IMG/VR virus record: IMGVR_UViG_3300012964_000029
Coordinates: 1-37,714 of that record
Direction: 5' to 3' (one strand)
From: a virus
DNA: 37,714 bases
Part shown: one piece after another, positions 6,484 to 11,969 of the stretch
Numbering within the stretch: the first letter of the stretch is position 1
Layout of the letters: the number at the start of each line of letters is the position of its first letter
Translations under genes and position numbers: made by a program
Notes under the pieces: model-generated
What the model was told of the DNA's origin: nothing
Databases searched by the model: none
What the model saw: the letters and a program-made list of their open reading frames with translations, nothing else

Positions 6484-6726
6484 GTGAAAACCCCCCATCC
6501 TTTGAAGTCCTACCGCACCCAGCACAATTTGTCGCGCGAGGAATTGGCAGCCAAACTCGGCTGCTCTCCCCAGTTAATTCAGTTGATCGAATGCGATCAC
6601 CGCCGGATCACCCCCGAGAAGGCGGTTCAGTGGTCTCCGATCCTCGGTATATCGCGCGCTAAGTTGTGTCCTGACATATTCGGTCGGCCATCCACGCCGT
6701 CGACTTCCGCGCAAGAGGCGGCATGA
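6484..6726 (+). CDS. Cro/YdaS-like helix-turn-helix regulator, 80 aa
   Basis: A helix-turn-helix spans about residues 16-37 (SREELAAKLGCSPQLIQLIE), followed by PEKAVQWSPILGISRAKLCP, typical of Cro/YdaS-type phage regulators. The start is a GTG at 6484 directly after operator copy 4; another GTG at 6475 lies inside the operator, and no ATG exists nearby. No Shine-Dalgarno is visible, so the mRNA may be nearly leaderless. It opposes the repressor across the shared operators. Confidence 0.72.
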   Translation: MKTPHPLKSYRTQHNLSREELAAKLGCSPQLIQLIECDHRRITPEKAVQWSPILGISRAKLCPDIFGRPSTPSTSAQEAA

Positions 6727-6760
6727 TCCGCCCCTCTTCACCGCCGCCGGCAGGTAGGCC

Positions 6761-6979
6761 ATGAGCATTCGCGGCAAAGAGGTGCGCCCGTACATCGACG
6801 ACATCATGCACGAGCGGCTTTCCATCATTGCCGAATACCGTGACGTGCAGCTCGCGGAACTTGCTGCACGCTTCCTCGAAAAGCAGATTGCGGCTGAGTG
6901 GCATGAGGTAAGCGTACTCATCGAGCGTTCCGAGCGCCTCGGAAAACGGTGGAAGGCTGCGGAAAGCGACAGAAAGTGA
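6761..6979 (+). CDS. small hypothetical protein, 72 aa
   Basis: Begins MSIRGKEVRPYIDDIMHERL and continues with a long helix (LAELAARFLEKQIAAEWHEV). It resembles ribbon-helix-helix-sized regulators but has no diagnostic motif. GGTAGG precedes the ATG. It is downstream of the Cro-like gene and probably co-transcribed. Confidence 0.6.
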   Translation: MSIRGKEVRPYIDDIMHERLSIIAEYRDVQLAELAARFLEKQIAAEWHEVSVLIERSERLGKRWKAAESDRK

Positions 6980-7044
6980 CCCAACTCGTCCGCTATGACG
7001 CCGCTCGCCATGCGCTGCAAATTGCAAACAGCGTGGATGAATAG
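6976..7044 (+). pseudogene. N-terminal remnant of a conserved 'LVRYDAA' phage gene
   Basis: A GTG overlapping the previous stop (GTGA) opens a frame reading VTQLVRYDAARHALQIANSV and DE, then TAG. The start strongly resembles a family common in prophages and plasmids that begins LV.YDAA..AL..A..VDE and normally runs on as VK.IRDKA for over 100 residues. Only 22 codons remain, so the rest has been lost or replaced. Recognition rests on memory of the family. Confidence 0.4.
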
Positions 7045-7062
7045 CCTACTTCAAAAACAAAC

Positions 7063-7091
7063 GCGCCCGAGGGATTTTGTCCCCCAGGCGC
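7063..7091 (-). terminator. candidate rho-independent terminator (leftward)
   Basis: Arms GCGCC/GGCGC and GGGA/TCCC with symmetric 3-base internal loops and a 5-base loop. On the minus strand it is followed by a T-rich GTTTGTTTTTG, so it would stop leftward transcription approaching the immunity region; on the plus strand the following sequence is less T-rich. Confidence 0.4.
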
Positions 7092-7164
7092 ATTACGTAC
7101 TATTTGTTCGACTTCGCGCTGATGGCGCTGGCCGAACACCTGGAACTGAGTGGGTCAGCAACAG

Positions 7165-7183
7165 GCTTAGACTAATTCTAAGC
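7165..7183. promoter_or_regulatory. 19-bp palindrome
   Basis: GCTTAG-N7-CTAAGC with perfect 6-bp arms, the size of a dimeric repressor site. It overlaps the end of a degraded reading frame. No promoter is clearly paired with it. Confidence 0.35.
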
Positions 7184-7419
7184 ACTATTCTTGATCTATG
7201 TCAATACCCAGGCGCACAAGGTGTCGGGTAACGACTGGCTTTGTGGGATATCCGCAACAGTGGGATTGATCTGAGATAGCGGAATGGGTGGCGAAGGAAG
7301 CGCCCTTGATCGAAAGGCTTCCGGGTAAACGCGGCTCCGAAGAGCATACGTTTTGAAGGCGTATCCAGTTGACTCAGGATGGCTGGGTACGCTCACCAAA
7401 GAGCAGGAGGGTTAAAGAA

Positions 7420-7626
7420 ATGTATGTGTATTTCGTAAGAACGACCGGAAGCCCGAAAAGAATCAAGATCGGAAAAGCAAAAGACCCAATCAGCCGAATG
7501 AAAACTCTACAGACCGGATGCCCTTACAAGATAACTCTTGCTGGCGCAATTAAATGCGCGAGTGACGCGCAAGCCCTCCGGGTGGAAAAGGCGTTCCATG
7601 GATTTTTTGGGGAATTACATCTTTAA
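7420..7626 (+). pseudogene. GIY-YIG (MUG113/T5orf172-like) protein, N-terminal part
   Basis: Starts MYVYFVRTTGSPKRIKIG, the first two motifs of the GIY-YIG-like MUG113 fold, followed by RMKTLQTGCPYKITL and EKAFHGFF. The next six codons (GELHL, stop) are foreign. At residue 63 the frame meets the 8-bp repeat ATTTTTTG, and the missing C-terminal half (REQRQGEWFRCT...) resumes in the same frame after a second copy at 7938. AGGAGG lies nine bases before the ATG. The 68-residue product would lack the family's GEWF end. Confidence 0.75.
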
Positions 7627-7945
7627 CTCCCCTCGATAAAGGGGGTAACTCAAGGAGAAGCAAATGCACTACAGGAACGGACGTGAAGCGAAGAACGGCG
7701 ATAAAATCGTGCAGCTTGAGGGTGGAAACGTCGTTGCCTTCGGTGTGCTGCACAGCGCGGTTCCAGGAAATGACTATTGCAATGGGAACATCGCCCTGAT
7801 CCAGAACCCGCAGCAGTACGCTTGCATTGTCGACTGTCTTCACGTCGATGACGTGGCGGCGTTTCTGGCCGAGAAGGGACTGGACAGTCGCCCCGCTGGC
7901 AAGTAAGGCTTGGCGCGGACTGAAGTATATAAATCCCATTTTTTG
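7602..7945 (+). mobile_element. 336-bp gene-carrying insertion within the GIY-YIG gene
   Basis: An 8-bp direct repeat ATTTTTTG lies at 7602-7609 and 7938-7945, exactly 336 bp apart. Deleting one repeat plus the interval restores a continuous 110-codon GIY-YIG frame. The interval carries one complete gene (7664-7906) with its own ribosome-binding site. The inner ends (GGGGAATTACAT, and GGGATTTATAT on the opposite strand) are loosely alike. No transposase is present, so the mechanism is unknown; target-site duplication and illegitimate recombination at a T-run are both possible. Confidence 0.6.
7664..7906 (+). CDS. conserved phage hypothetical protein carried by the insertion, 80 aa
   Basis: Begins MHYRNGREAKNGDKIVQLEG and contains VPGNDYCNGNIA. 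I recognise this start (YRNG..A..GD.V) as a small phage protein family of unknown function, probably beta-rich. AAGGAG lies six bases before the ATG. It is the only gene inside the 336-bp insertion in the GIY-YIG gene. Confidence 0.7.
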   Translation: MHYRNGREAKNGDKIVQLEGGNVVAFGVLHSAVPGNDYCNGNIALIQNPQQYACIVDCLHVDDVAAFLAEKGLDSRPAGK

Positions 7946-8088
7946 CGCGCGAGCAACGGCAGGGGGAATGGTTTCGCTGCACTGATTATGTTTTGGCGCG
8001 TGTGTGGGATGTGCTTAACCAGATTGATGACGTGGATGGAAAGATCAAGACATTGACAGCTACGGAACTTGCTGAACTTCACGCATGA
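7939..8088 (+). pseudogene. GIY-YIG protein, C-terminal part
   Basis: In the same frame as the N-terminal part this reads FFAREQRQGEWFRCTDYVLA and continues for a total of 49 codons to TGA at 8086-8088. GEWF is the hallmark of the C-terminal end of MUG113/T5orf172 domains, which confirms that the two pieces were one gene. There is no credible start codon for separate translation. The stop overlaps an ATG at 8085. Confidence 0.72.
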
Positions 8089-8100
8089 CGGGAGAGATTG

Positions 8101-8445
8101 GTGAGACTGGCAGGCAAGAGCGGGGAAGTCGAAGTAAGCGAGGTAGTAATTCGGGGCCTTCGCCTAAAGTGGAAATCGAAAGACGTGGAAGCGGAACTCT
8201 TGAAGATGAATTTATGGTTGACGCGCTATCCCAAGAAAAGGCCGGTCAGGATGTGGGTCTTTATAGACCGCTGGTTGAAAAATGCGCCCGCGGTGCTGAT
8301 GCCGCCGGTCTTGGTCGAAGCGTGGTGGTCAACCGATGAGCGAACCTTGAACCAAGGGAAGGCCGTAGGAATTTTGCCGCGCCCTGGAGAGGGTATGCAG
8401 GACTACCGGGTGCGATTAACCCAAGCCATGAGAAAGTCAGCATGA
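8101..8445 (+). CDS. replication-associated phage protein (putative), about 115 aa
   Basis: GTG start at 8101 with GGGAGAG a few bases upstream. The protein has NLWLTRYPKKRPVRMWVFID and a C-terminus GILPRPGEGMQDYRVRL. The W...ER....G...GI.PRPGE pattern resembles C-terminal segments of phage replication and helicase-loader proteins, but homology is not certain. An overlapping frame from ATG 8085 to 8339 (84 codons) is Gly/Ser/Arg-rich and less protein-like. Confidence 0.55.
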   Translation: MRLAGKSGEVEVSEVVIRGLRLKWKSKDVEAELLKMNLWLTRYPKKRPVRMWVFIDRWLKNAPAVLMPPVLVEAWWSTDERTLNQGKAVGILPRPGEGMQDYRVRLTQAMRKSA

Positions 8446-8483
8446 TGCGCCAGCCCGGCGAAGACCTGGACGAAGCCGCATGA
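8442..8483 (+). CDS. 13-codon coupling ORF
   Basis: ATGATG at 8442 opens a 13-codon frame. It overlaps the preceding stop and ends in an ATGA overlap with the next gene. Its perfect fit between two stop/start junctions suggests a translational bridge rather than a functional peptide; chance is possible. Confidence 0.3.
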   Translation: MMRQPGEDLDEAA

Positions 8484-8680
8484 CACCAGACCCAAGCATG
8501 GAAAGCCTGATTTCGCTATCTGCCGGTCATCCACTTGCGGTAAAGGCGTTGCGGGAGCTGCTGAAGGATGCGGAGAGATTGAAGCACCTGCACGATGACC
8601 CGAAGCGCGCGCAGGCATATTTCTGGAACCATCAAGGCCGCAAGGAACGCAATGCCGCAATTGACGAGGCCATGAAATGA
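8480..8680 (+). CDS. hypothetical protein, 66 aa
   Basis: Helical acidic protein with HPLAVKALRELLKDAERL and a C-terminal NAAIDEAMK. Unrecognised. It is linked by ATGA overlaps to the 13-codon ORF before it and to the nuclease gene after it. Confidence 0.6.
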   Translation: MTPDPSMESLISLSAGHPLAVKALRELLKDAERLKHLHDDPKRAQAYFWNHQGRKERNAAIDEAMK

Positions 8681-9306
8681 CCACTCGCAACGGCTGGCAG
8701 GCGCTATACGAGGCCGCGCAGATCAAGCCGACCGGTGCCAAGGTGGTGCATCCGTTGGCCATTGATCCGGTTGACCGTGGCGGCAGGCCGAAATCCCCTA
8801 TTCCCGCGAAGGCTCGGGCGAACGCTCGTAACGAAAAAGTGAAAGCGGCGCGGCGGGCCAAGCGCAAGGCAGAGGCAGTCTACAAGACGAGTGCGGGCGA
8901 GGCGCTGCTGATCCAGCAGATGGGCCTGGCTGGCATCACGGACTGGCAGCGGGAGTACCGATTCAGCGATACCCGCATGTGGCGGCTGGACTTCGCGTGG
9001 CCCGCCGTCAAGCTGGCGGTTGAAATTGAGGGCGGAACCTTTTCAGGTGGCCGTCACACTCGCGGCGTGGGATTCGCCAAGGATTGCGAGAAACATTCAG
9101 AATTAACACTGGCTGGCTGGAGTCTGCTGCGCTGCACCACGGAACAGGTAAAGTCAGGGCAGGCGCTTCAGTGGGTCACGGATATGCTTTGCGGATTGGG
9201 AATGGTGGCTCAAAAGGCTCGGGAAGGCACTCAGGCGGGCCGTGGCGATTGCACCCTTCCCAATGGGCGCATGTGTGGTGGGCGTCAGACGTTGATTGAG
9301 TTCTAA
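8677..9306 (+). CDS. Vsr/DUF559-like PD-(D/E)XK endonuclease, 209 aa
   Basis: The N-terminal half is basic (KARANARNEKVKAARRAKR). From about residue 105 it reads WRLDFAWP, KLAVEIEGG, GRH and then CEKHSELTLAGWSLLRCT, the order of conserved motifs in Vsr-like/DUF559 nucleases, with D and ExE as likely metal ligands. In phage early regions such proteins are proposed recombination or restriction-type nucleases, and they sometimes stand where a RusA resolvase would be. It ends two bases before a convergent minus-strand gene, with no room for a terminator. Confidence 0.72.
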   Translation: MTTRNGWQALYEAAQIKPTGAKVVHPLAIDPVDRGGRPKSPIPAKARANARNEKVKAARRAKRKAEAVYKTSAGEALLIQQMGLAGITDWQREYRFSDTRMWRLDFAWPAVKLAVEIEGGTFSGGRHTRGVGFAKDCEKHSELTLAGWSLLRCTTEQVKSGQALQWVTDMLCGLGMVAQKAREGTQAGRGDCTLPNGRMCGGRQTLIEF

Positions 9307-9308
9307 CC

Positions 9309-9440
9309 TTACTTTTCACACCTAAAGCGTAGATTTGCATTGCCAGCAGCGAAGGTCCCGCCGCCGCCTCCACCGCCCGAGGGACTGACCGACACAGCAA
9401 CGGCGCTCTGGTATACGTCCCGTTCCTTGGCGTCGCTCAA
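9309..9440 (-). CDS. Gly-rich small protein with TTG start, 43 aa
   Basis: The frame reads LSDAKERDVYQSAVAVSVSP, then a run of six glycines and a C-terminus NANLRFRCEK. There is no ATG. A TTG at 9440 has AAGGAG eight bases upstream, formed by the last codons of the preceding gene, whose TGA lies three bases before it. Composition looks coding. It is the last gene of the minus-strand cassette. Confidence 0.45.
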   Translation of the reverse strand: MSDAKERDVYQSAVAVSVSPSGGGGGGGTFAAGNANLRFRCEK

Positions 9441-9442
9441 GC

Positions 9443-9658
9443 TCAATGCTCCTTTGGTGCCACGTGCAGCGGTCCGGTGGCCGATTGGAGTTCCACCAGG
9501 ATCGATTCCGCCGTCTCGCCGTACACAAGCAGCACGTCATCGGCCCCCCCCATCTCAGCGAGGCTCACCATGATCGGCCGTCCCGCTTTCAGGCGGGCCA
9601 TATTCCCGGCGTCGATGCCCAGAATGAAAACGCCGTTGCTCGCGCGCGCTTTGAGCAT
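9443..9658 (-). CDS. conserved phage hypothetical protein, 71 aa
   Basis: Reads MLKARASNGVFILGIDAGN, then ARLKAGRPIMVSLAEMGG and VLLVYGET. The FILGID..N...LKAG.PI pattern is familiar from uncharacterised phage proteins. It starts 13 bases after the lipoprotein stop without a clear Shine-Dalgarno. Confidence 0.6.
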   Translation of the reverse strand: MLKARASNGVFILGIDAGNMARLKAGRPIMVSLAEMGGADDVLLVYGETAESILVELQSATGPLHVAPKEH

Positions 9659-9671
9659 AATTTAGGAATAA

Positions 9672-9908
9672 TTACTGTTGCTGGCAGTACAGGTTTTGCC
9701 CGATGGCATCGCGCCAGCAGTGCATAACGGGCGCCGGTGGAGTTGCCTGGCGACCCGCACGGCGCGCCTGGATTTGCTCGATACAGGCCGGTTCCGGGCG
9801 CCCATCGACGCCGTTTGCAAATGCCTGCATGAGACAGCCTACACGTTCGCCATCACCGGTGGCGCAACCTGCCAGTAGTGCGATGGCTAAAATCAATGCT
9901 GTTTTCAT
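9672..9908 (-). CDS. phage-encoded lipoprotein, 78 aa
   Basis: MKTALILAIALLAGC is a type II signal peptide with lipobox LAGC (Cys15). The mature part has four more cysteines and a basic/proline segment (RRAGRQATPPAP). It should be anchored in the inner or outer membrane. Superinfection exclusion or an Rz1-type role are both possible, but no Rz partner is present here. AAAGGGA precedes the ATG, which overlaps a 26-residue ORF as ATGA. Confidence 0.72.
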   Translation of the reverse strand: MKTALILAIALLAGCATGDGERVGCLMQAFANGVDGRPEPACIEQIQARRAGRQATPPAPVMHCWRDAIGQNLYCQQQ

Positions 9909-9985
9909 GATTTCCCTTTCGTTATGGCGGCTATGATAGTATGAATATCGGCAACTGCGGGACGTGCTGATTTGCGCTTGCTCAT
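9905..9985 (-). CDS. 26-residue ORF chained between two genes
   Basis: Reads MSKRKSARPAVADIHTII and ends TKGKS. ATGA overlaps occur at both ends: with the coiled-coil gene before it and the lipoprotein gene after it. Basic N-terminus, then a short amphipathic helix. Translational coupling supports expression; function unknown. Confidence 0.45.
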   Translation of the reverse strand: MSKRKSARPAVADIHTIIAAITKGKS

Positions 9986-10242
9986 ACCGCATCCGCTTTG
10001 GCGAGGGCGGCGCGGGCGGCTTGGCAATCTGCAAGAGTTGGCCAGACACCGGGCGCGCAATCTCGTAACGGTGTTTGTGGGTCAAGCCCCAGCAACTGCA
10101 TGATTGCGGCAACTCTCACAAACGGCTCCAATGCCATTCGCAACTCCGCGTTGAGCGCGCGCAATCTCACTAGTTCTGCGTGCATCGCGTCGTGTTCGCA
10201 GGCGCGGACTTCGATCAGGCGGGTGGACGAAAGATCACTCAT
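9982..10242 (-). CDS. coiled-coil hypothetical protein, 86 aa
   Basis: A Leu-zipper-like helix (MHAELVRLRALNAELRMAL at about 19-37) is followed by a segment with RDCAPGVWPTLADC. AGGAG lies eight bases before the ATG at 10242; a longer in-frame start at 10326 would overlap the preceding gene. Unrecognised. Confidence 0.6.
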   Translation of the reverse strand: MSDLSSTRLIEVRACEHDAMHAELVRLRALNAELRMALEPFVRVAAIMQLLGLDPQTPLRDCAPGVWPTLADCQAARAALAKADAV

Positions 10243-10285
10243 GTTCGTTGCTCCTATAGTCACCGGACCCGCCGGCACGGTCAAT

Positions 10286-10468
10286 CTAAACAGCCGATAG
10301 TCGGTCGCATTTAGGGCACGGTCCAAATGTGTGGCGCTCCAGCCCGCAGGCGCAGATATACGTTACCGGGCCGTTGCATTCTTGGCATTCGCAAACATCA
10401 TCGCCATGACAGCGGTGCTCCCAGGGTTTTGCAACCCGGCAGCCGGCGCATAATTCATAATCGTCCAT
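10286..10468 (-). CDS. multi-knuckle zinc-binding protein, 60 aa
   Basis: Ten cysteines arranged as CAGC, CHGDDVCECQEC, CAC and CPKC, with histidines between, suggest two zinc sites. Small proteins of this type occur in many phages without a known role. GGAGA lies eight bases before the ATG. It is the first gene of the minus-strand cassette, and a 15-bp repeat lies about 50 bp upstream. Confidence 0.65.
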   Translation of the reverse strand: MDDYELCAGCRVAKPWEHRCHGDDVCECQECNGPVTYICACGLERHTFGPCPKCDRLSAV

Positions 10469-10519
10469 GATGTCATTCTCCAGTTTCCCGCATCAGTCTG
10501 CGGTATGTGAGTAGTATCT

Positions 10520-10535
10520 GCTTATCCGTCAAGCA
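10520..10535. repeat. regulatory repeat copy 1
   Basis: GCTTATCCGTCAAGCA. The first 15 bases have inverted GCTT/AAGC arms around a 7-bp core. On the minus strand it contains TTGACG, a possible -35, about 50 bp upstream of the zinc-binding gene. A near-identical copy lies at 10793. Confidence 0.5.
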
Positions 10536-10594
10536 TTGCAATACCGTTCGTCGGATAGGAATAGCTCGCATTTAGCGGCTAAGTAACTGAATCG

Positions 10595-10777
10595 CTACGG
10601 TTTGACCTTGGCACGCCTTTTGCTGATATGCCCAGCCCATCGAACAGCTAGGGCAGCAGCAGATATGGCCTTGCGCCGCTCGGGAGTTAGCGCCGCAGCT
10701 CGCGCACGTCCGCCCTTACTACCCAGCAGCACCAGGTAGTCATGCAATGATTTAGGTTTATCGTCTGGAATATCCAT
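10595..10777 (-). CDS. small putative DNA-binding protein, 60 aa
   Basis: Carries LGSKGGRARAAALTPERRKA and then ISAAALAVRW, the GGRARA..LTPE.R..I...A...RW pattern of many small phage and plasmid proteins thought to bind DNA by a helix-turn-helix-like fold. Basic C-terminus (KRRAKVKP). The ATG at 10777 is preferred; another at 10798 lies inside the upstream repeat. Neither has a clear Shine-Dalgarno. It may regulate itself and the cassette through the repeats at 10520 and 10793. Confidence 0.55.
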   Translation of the reverse strand: MDIPDDKPKSLHDYLVLLGSKGGRARAAALTPERRKAISAAALAVRWAGHISKRRAKVKP

Positions 10778-10792
10778 AGGCGGCAAGCATAC

Positions 10793-10808
10793 GCTCATCC
10801 GTCAAGCA
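10793..10808. repeat. regulatory repeat copy 2
   Basis: GCTCATCCGTCAAGCA, identical to the copy at 10520 except for one base. It lies directly upstream of, or overlaps, the start of the small DNA-binding gene. Confidence 0.5.
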
Positions 10809-10857
10809 AGGCAAATAATTCGCTTGCAAGCCAAAAGAAGTGAGCGCACACTAACTT

Positions 10858-10876
10858 GTAGATACCTTTAATCTAC
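10858..10876. promoter_or_regulatory. 19-bp palindrome before the initiator gene
   Basis: GTAGAT-N7-ATCTAC with perfect 6-bp arms, lying just before the GGAG ribosome-binding site of the plus-strand gene at 10892. It may be an operator, or an RNA hairpin controlling access to that ribosome-binding site. Confidence 0.4.
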
Positions 10877-10891
10877 TGTGGAGCTTACAGA

Positions 10892-11320
10892 ATGTCCGGC
10901 TATTCATTCACAAAACTGTTCAGCAGCATCACGGAAAGCACGATCTGGGTTGAGCCATCGTCAACGCGGATAGTCTGGATAACGATGCTGGCGATGGCTG
11001 ATCGACACGGCAGAATTGCAGCGAGCGTGCCCGGCCTTGCCAATCGCGCCGTTGTGCCGCTCATTGACTGCCAGGTGGCGATAGACGCATTGCTATCACC
11101 GGACCGCTACAGCCGCACGCCGGACCACGAGGGAAGGCGTATCGAGGTTATAGACGGCGGCTGGCGGCTTTTGAATTACACCAAATACCGCGACATGAAA
11201 GATGAGGAAAGCGTCAAAGAGGCAAAACGCCAATACATGGCGCGCCGGCGGGCAAAGGAAAGGCAGCAGGTTACAATGAACGTCCACGCAACCGAGGTAA
11301 ACGTTGTAACCAAAACGTAG
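10892..11320 (+). CDS. replication-initiator-like protein, N-terminal domain only (142 aa)
   Basis: Reads SGYSFTKLFSSITESTIWVE, then VWITMLAMADRHGRI, SVPGLANRA and LLNYTKYRD. This is the winged-helix N-terminal domain of a widespread phage replisome-organiser family. After a basic linker (RRRAKERQQ) it stops at 142 residues. Longer relatives continue through an acidic repeat linker into a C-terminal domain. Here a repeat encoding such a linker occurs at 11345 in another frame, after the stop, so truncation is likely. GGAG lies eight bases upstream of the ATG. Confidence 0.65.
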   Translation: MSGYSFTKLFSSITESTIWVEPSSTRIVWITMLAMADRHGRIAASVPGLANRAVVPLIDCQVAIDALLSPDRYSRTPDHEGRRIEVIDGGWRLLNYTKYRDMKDEESVKEAKRQYMARRRAKERQQVTMNVHATEVNVVTKT

Positions 11321-11344
11321 GGTAAACGTACGCACAGTGGACCC

Positions 11345-11374
11345 AAGCAGAAGCAGAAGCAGAAGCAGAAGCAG
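11345..11374 (+). repeat. hexanucleotide tandem repeat (AAGCAG)5
   Basis: Five perfect AAGCAG copies, encoding either (Ala-Glu)n or (Lys-Gln)n according to frame. It resembles the linker of longer initiator proteins and lies 25 bp after the initiator stop codon. Confidence 0.8.
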
Positions 11375-11496
11375 TACATCAATACACAGATCGTTTATCT
11401 GACTGCGGGTTTCGAGCAAAGCGAGCCGCCGGAGAGCGCAGATCATCCCTACCAGCAGTGTCAGGATCCAAGCCCGCATCAGCCATTTCCTGCCAT

Positions 11497-11529
11497 ATGA
11501 CGAGATTTCGACATGACGAGATTTCGTCA
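11497..11529. repeat. tandem 14-bp repeat with palindrome
   Basis: ATGACGAGATTTCG occurs at 11497-11510 and 11513-11526 (period 16). The second copy extends into a perfect inverted repeat TGACGA-GATT-TCGTCA (11514-11529). Iteron-like. Confidence 0.7.
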
Positions 11530-11547
11530 GGTATGAATCGACAAAAA

Positions 11548-11690
11548 CCACAAGATGTGGGCAAAAACGGCAAAAAACGGCGTTTTTATCTATTAGTGGT
11601 GTACGTAAAATTACGTAGGTGAGACCTGTAGCAGCTCAAAATCGCCATTCCACGTTTCACGATGTGGGATGGACTAAGGGTTTACCCTAG
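11548..11690. other. palindrome cluster, candidate replication origin
   Basis: In order: CCACA-AGA-TGTGG (11548-11560), AAAAACG/CGTTTTT arms (11563-11587) in an A-rich tract, TACGTAA-AA-TTACGTA (11602-11617) and AGGGT-TT-ACCCT (11677-11688). Together with the iteron-like repeats just upstream and the initiator-like gene, this looks like a phage origin. Origin function is inference. Confidence 0.45.
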
Positions 11691-11969
11691 GTTTTTACGG
11701 TCATGTCGTATAATTCTTGGAAGCACTGCACCATTTACAACATTCCCCTTAATAATCAACGATTGTGCACCATGTCGCGTAATGGTCATTATGTCAAATA
11801 GTCAATAAACATGCGGCTCTCGGGGGATAGAAACGACATTAATGAGGTATTGCTGCTGTGCATCATGAGCGGTGCAGCATGGGCTAGGCTCCTGCGATCT
11901 AGGCATGGGCGCCCGCCATCAGATCAGGCCAGGCACGCCAGGATCGCCGTAGCGCGACGCAATCAGGCG

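Larger units (their letters stand above)
7045..7419 (+). other. 375-bp stretch without a clear gene; gene fragments and hairpins
   Basis: No intact gene is supported. Two stretches read like degraded coding sequence: 7041-7175 (TYYLFDFALMALAEHLEL in frame) and about 7270-7356 (EIAEWVAKEAPLIERL in frame). Both lack good starts. Structured elements are a hairpin at 7063-7091, a palindrome at 7165-7183, and hairpins at 7296-7322 (GGAAG/CTTCC and CCTT/AAGG arms) and 7346-7364 (ATACG/CGTAT). The stretch ends in the ribosome-binding site of the GIY-YIG gene. Confidence 0.4.

Noticed and set aside
7265-7400. Possible tRNA or other structured RNA
   Set aside because: Local hairpins exist, but there is no TTCGAATCC-like T-arm, no proper acceptor stem and no match to a ribozyme core that I could find.
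7602-7945. Self-splicing group I intron in the GIY-YIG gene
   Set aside because: The frame is restored only by removing 336 nt between direct repeats; splice sites obeying the U/G rule would shift the frame, and no intron core is visible.
8085-8339. 84-codon frame overlapping the replication-associated gene
   Set aside because: It begins at an ATGA overlap, but it is low-complexity Gly/Ser/Arg sequence and conflicts with the more protein-like frame from 8101.
10540-10554. Possible fifth immunity operator (AATAC-CGTTC-GTCGG)
   Set aside because: The left half matches, but the right arm differs at most positions, so it is at best a half-site.
11345-11374. CRISPR-like or VNTR array
   Set aside because: The AAGCAG units are contiguous 6-mers without spacers; it is a simple repeat.
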